From Periplaneta americana (lineage: Eukaryota > Arthropoda > Insecta > Blattodea > Blattidae): DNA of 64,000 bases. A program made the translations under genes and the position numbers. Location of the stretch: contig NC_091120.1 in the NCBI RefSeq assembly GCF_040183065.1, forward strand, positions 72,628,708-72,692,707, in the 5' to 3' direction. Shown here piece after piece: positions 63,801 through 64,000 of this stretch. The notes below the pieces were generated by a model. It was not told the origin of the DNA. It did not search any database and worked only from the letters and a program-made list of their open reading frames with translations. Position 1 is the stretch's first letter. Every line of letters starts with the position of its first letter.

Positions 63801-64000
63801 ATCTTGTTAATGTTCTGCCATGTGTGTGTGTTTCAGTGGAGGCTCCTATGCTCTTTAACCAAGGATAAGGGAGATCCACAAATGTGTCGATGTCTAGTGT
63901 GTGTGTGTCCACAGAATCGTCCCCTTTCCTACAGGCATTGCCATATAAGACCTATAAGGGCCCATTTACAATGAGAAGTAAACGCAACGCGAACACAAAA

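Overview
The window looks like nuclear DNA of an insect, most likely a cockroach or termite (Blattodea). It is AT-rich and gene-poor. It is full of tRNA-headed SINEs, 5'-truncated LINEs, cut-and-paste transposon remnants and (AAT)n tracts. Several LINE remnants encode C-terminal peptides (WAGHVARM, KRPLGRPRRRWEDNIK, NWLGHWLRRNCLLKDA) that I know from cockroach and termite gene sets. The taxon is an inference; no search was run. Nothing prokaryotic is present.

Layout. 1-6 kb: the last exons of one host gene on the + strand (322-627 and 3813-4012), encoding a small multi-pass membrane protein. Its 3.2-kb intron holds two pogo-like elements, a short interspersed repeat and two fold-back elements. 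Its stop codon lies in the first unit of a 71-bp minisatellite that is itself interrupted by a TA-flanked MITE. 8-20 kb: a MITE, a piggyBac-type element, a 666-bp palindrome, SINEs, a LINE reverse transcriptase fragment, a Harbinger transposase fragment and a perfect ~100-bp inverted repeat. 20.8-23.2 kb: a four-level nest in which one repeat is split by a unit with inverted ends, that unit holds an RNase H-bearing LINE, and the LINE is split by a second LINE. 23.8-36 kb: a hAT MITE with an 8-bp target duplication, hAT transposase remnants, a LINE with an 11-bp target duplication, SINEs, a piggyBac element with transposase remnants and a 739-bp palindrome. 37.7-39.7 kb: a 44/49-bp minisatellite open in all three forward frames, broken by a SINE. 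The longest ORFs of the window lie here and are not genes. 39.8-44.7 kb: a pogo-like element, a Mutator-like element with a FLYWCH remnant and tandem-repeat termini, and a ~950-bp palindrome carrying a SINE. 46-56 kb: more SINEs, an R2-like LINE tail, a 941-bp palindrome carrying a SINE, a ~150-bp tandem array and MITEs sharing TAGGG-type ends. 56-64 kb: a tyrosine-recombinase remnant, a mitochondrial ND5 insert (NUMT), a SINE, and a decayed THAP/DDE transposon inserted in the end of a MITE.

The only likely functional gene is the membrane protein at the left edge. The rest is a layered record of transposition. Most of that record can be read from target-site duplications, inverted termini and nested order. 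The most unusual traits are the number of long near-perfect palindromes, SINE families with different heads sharing one 3' module, the Mutator-like element with 43-bp repeat termini, and the minisatellite that starts inside a coding exon.
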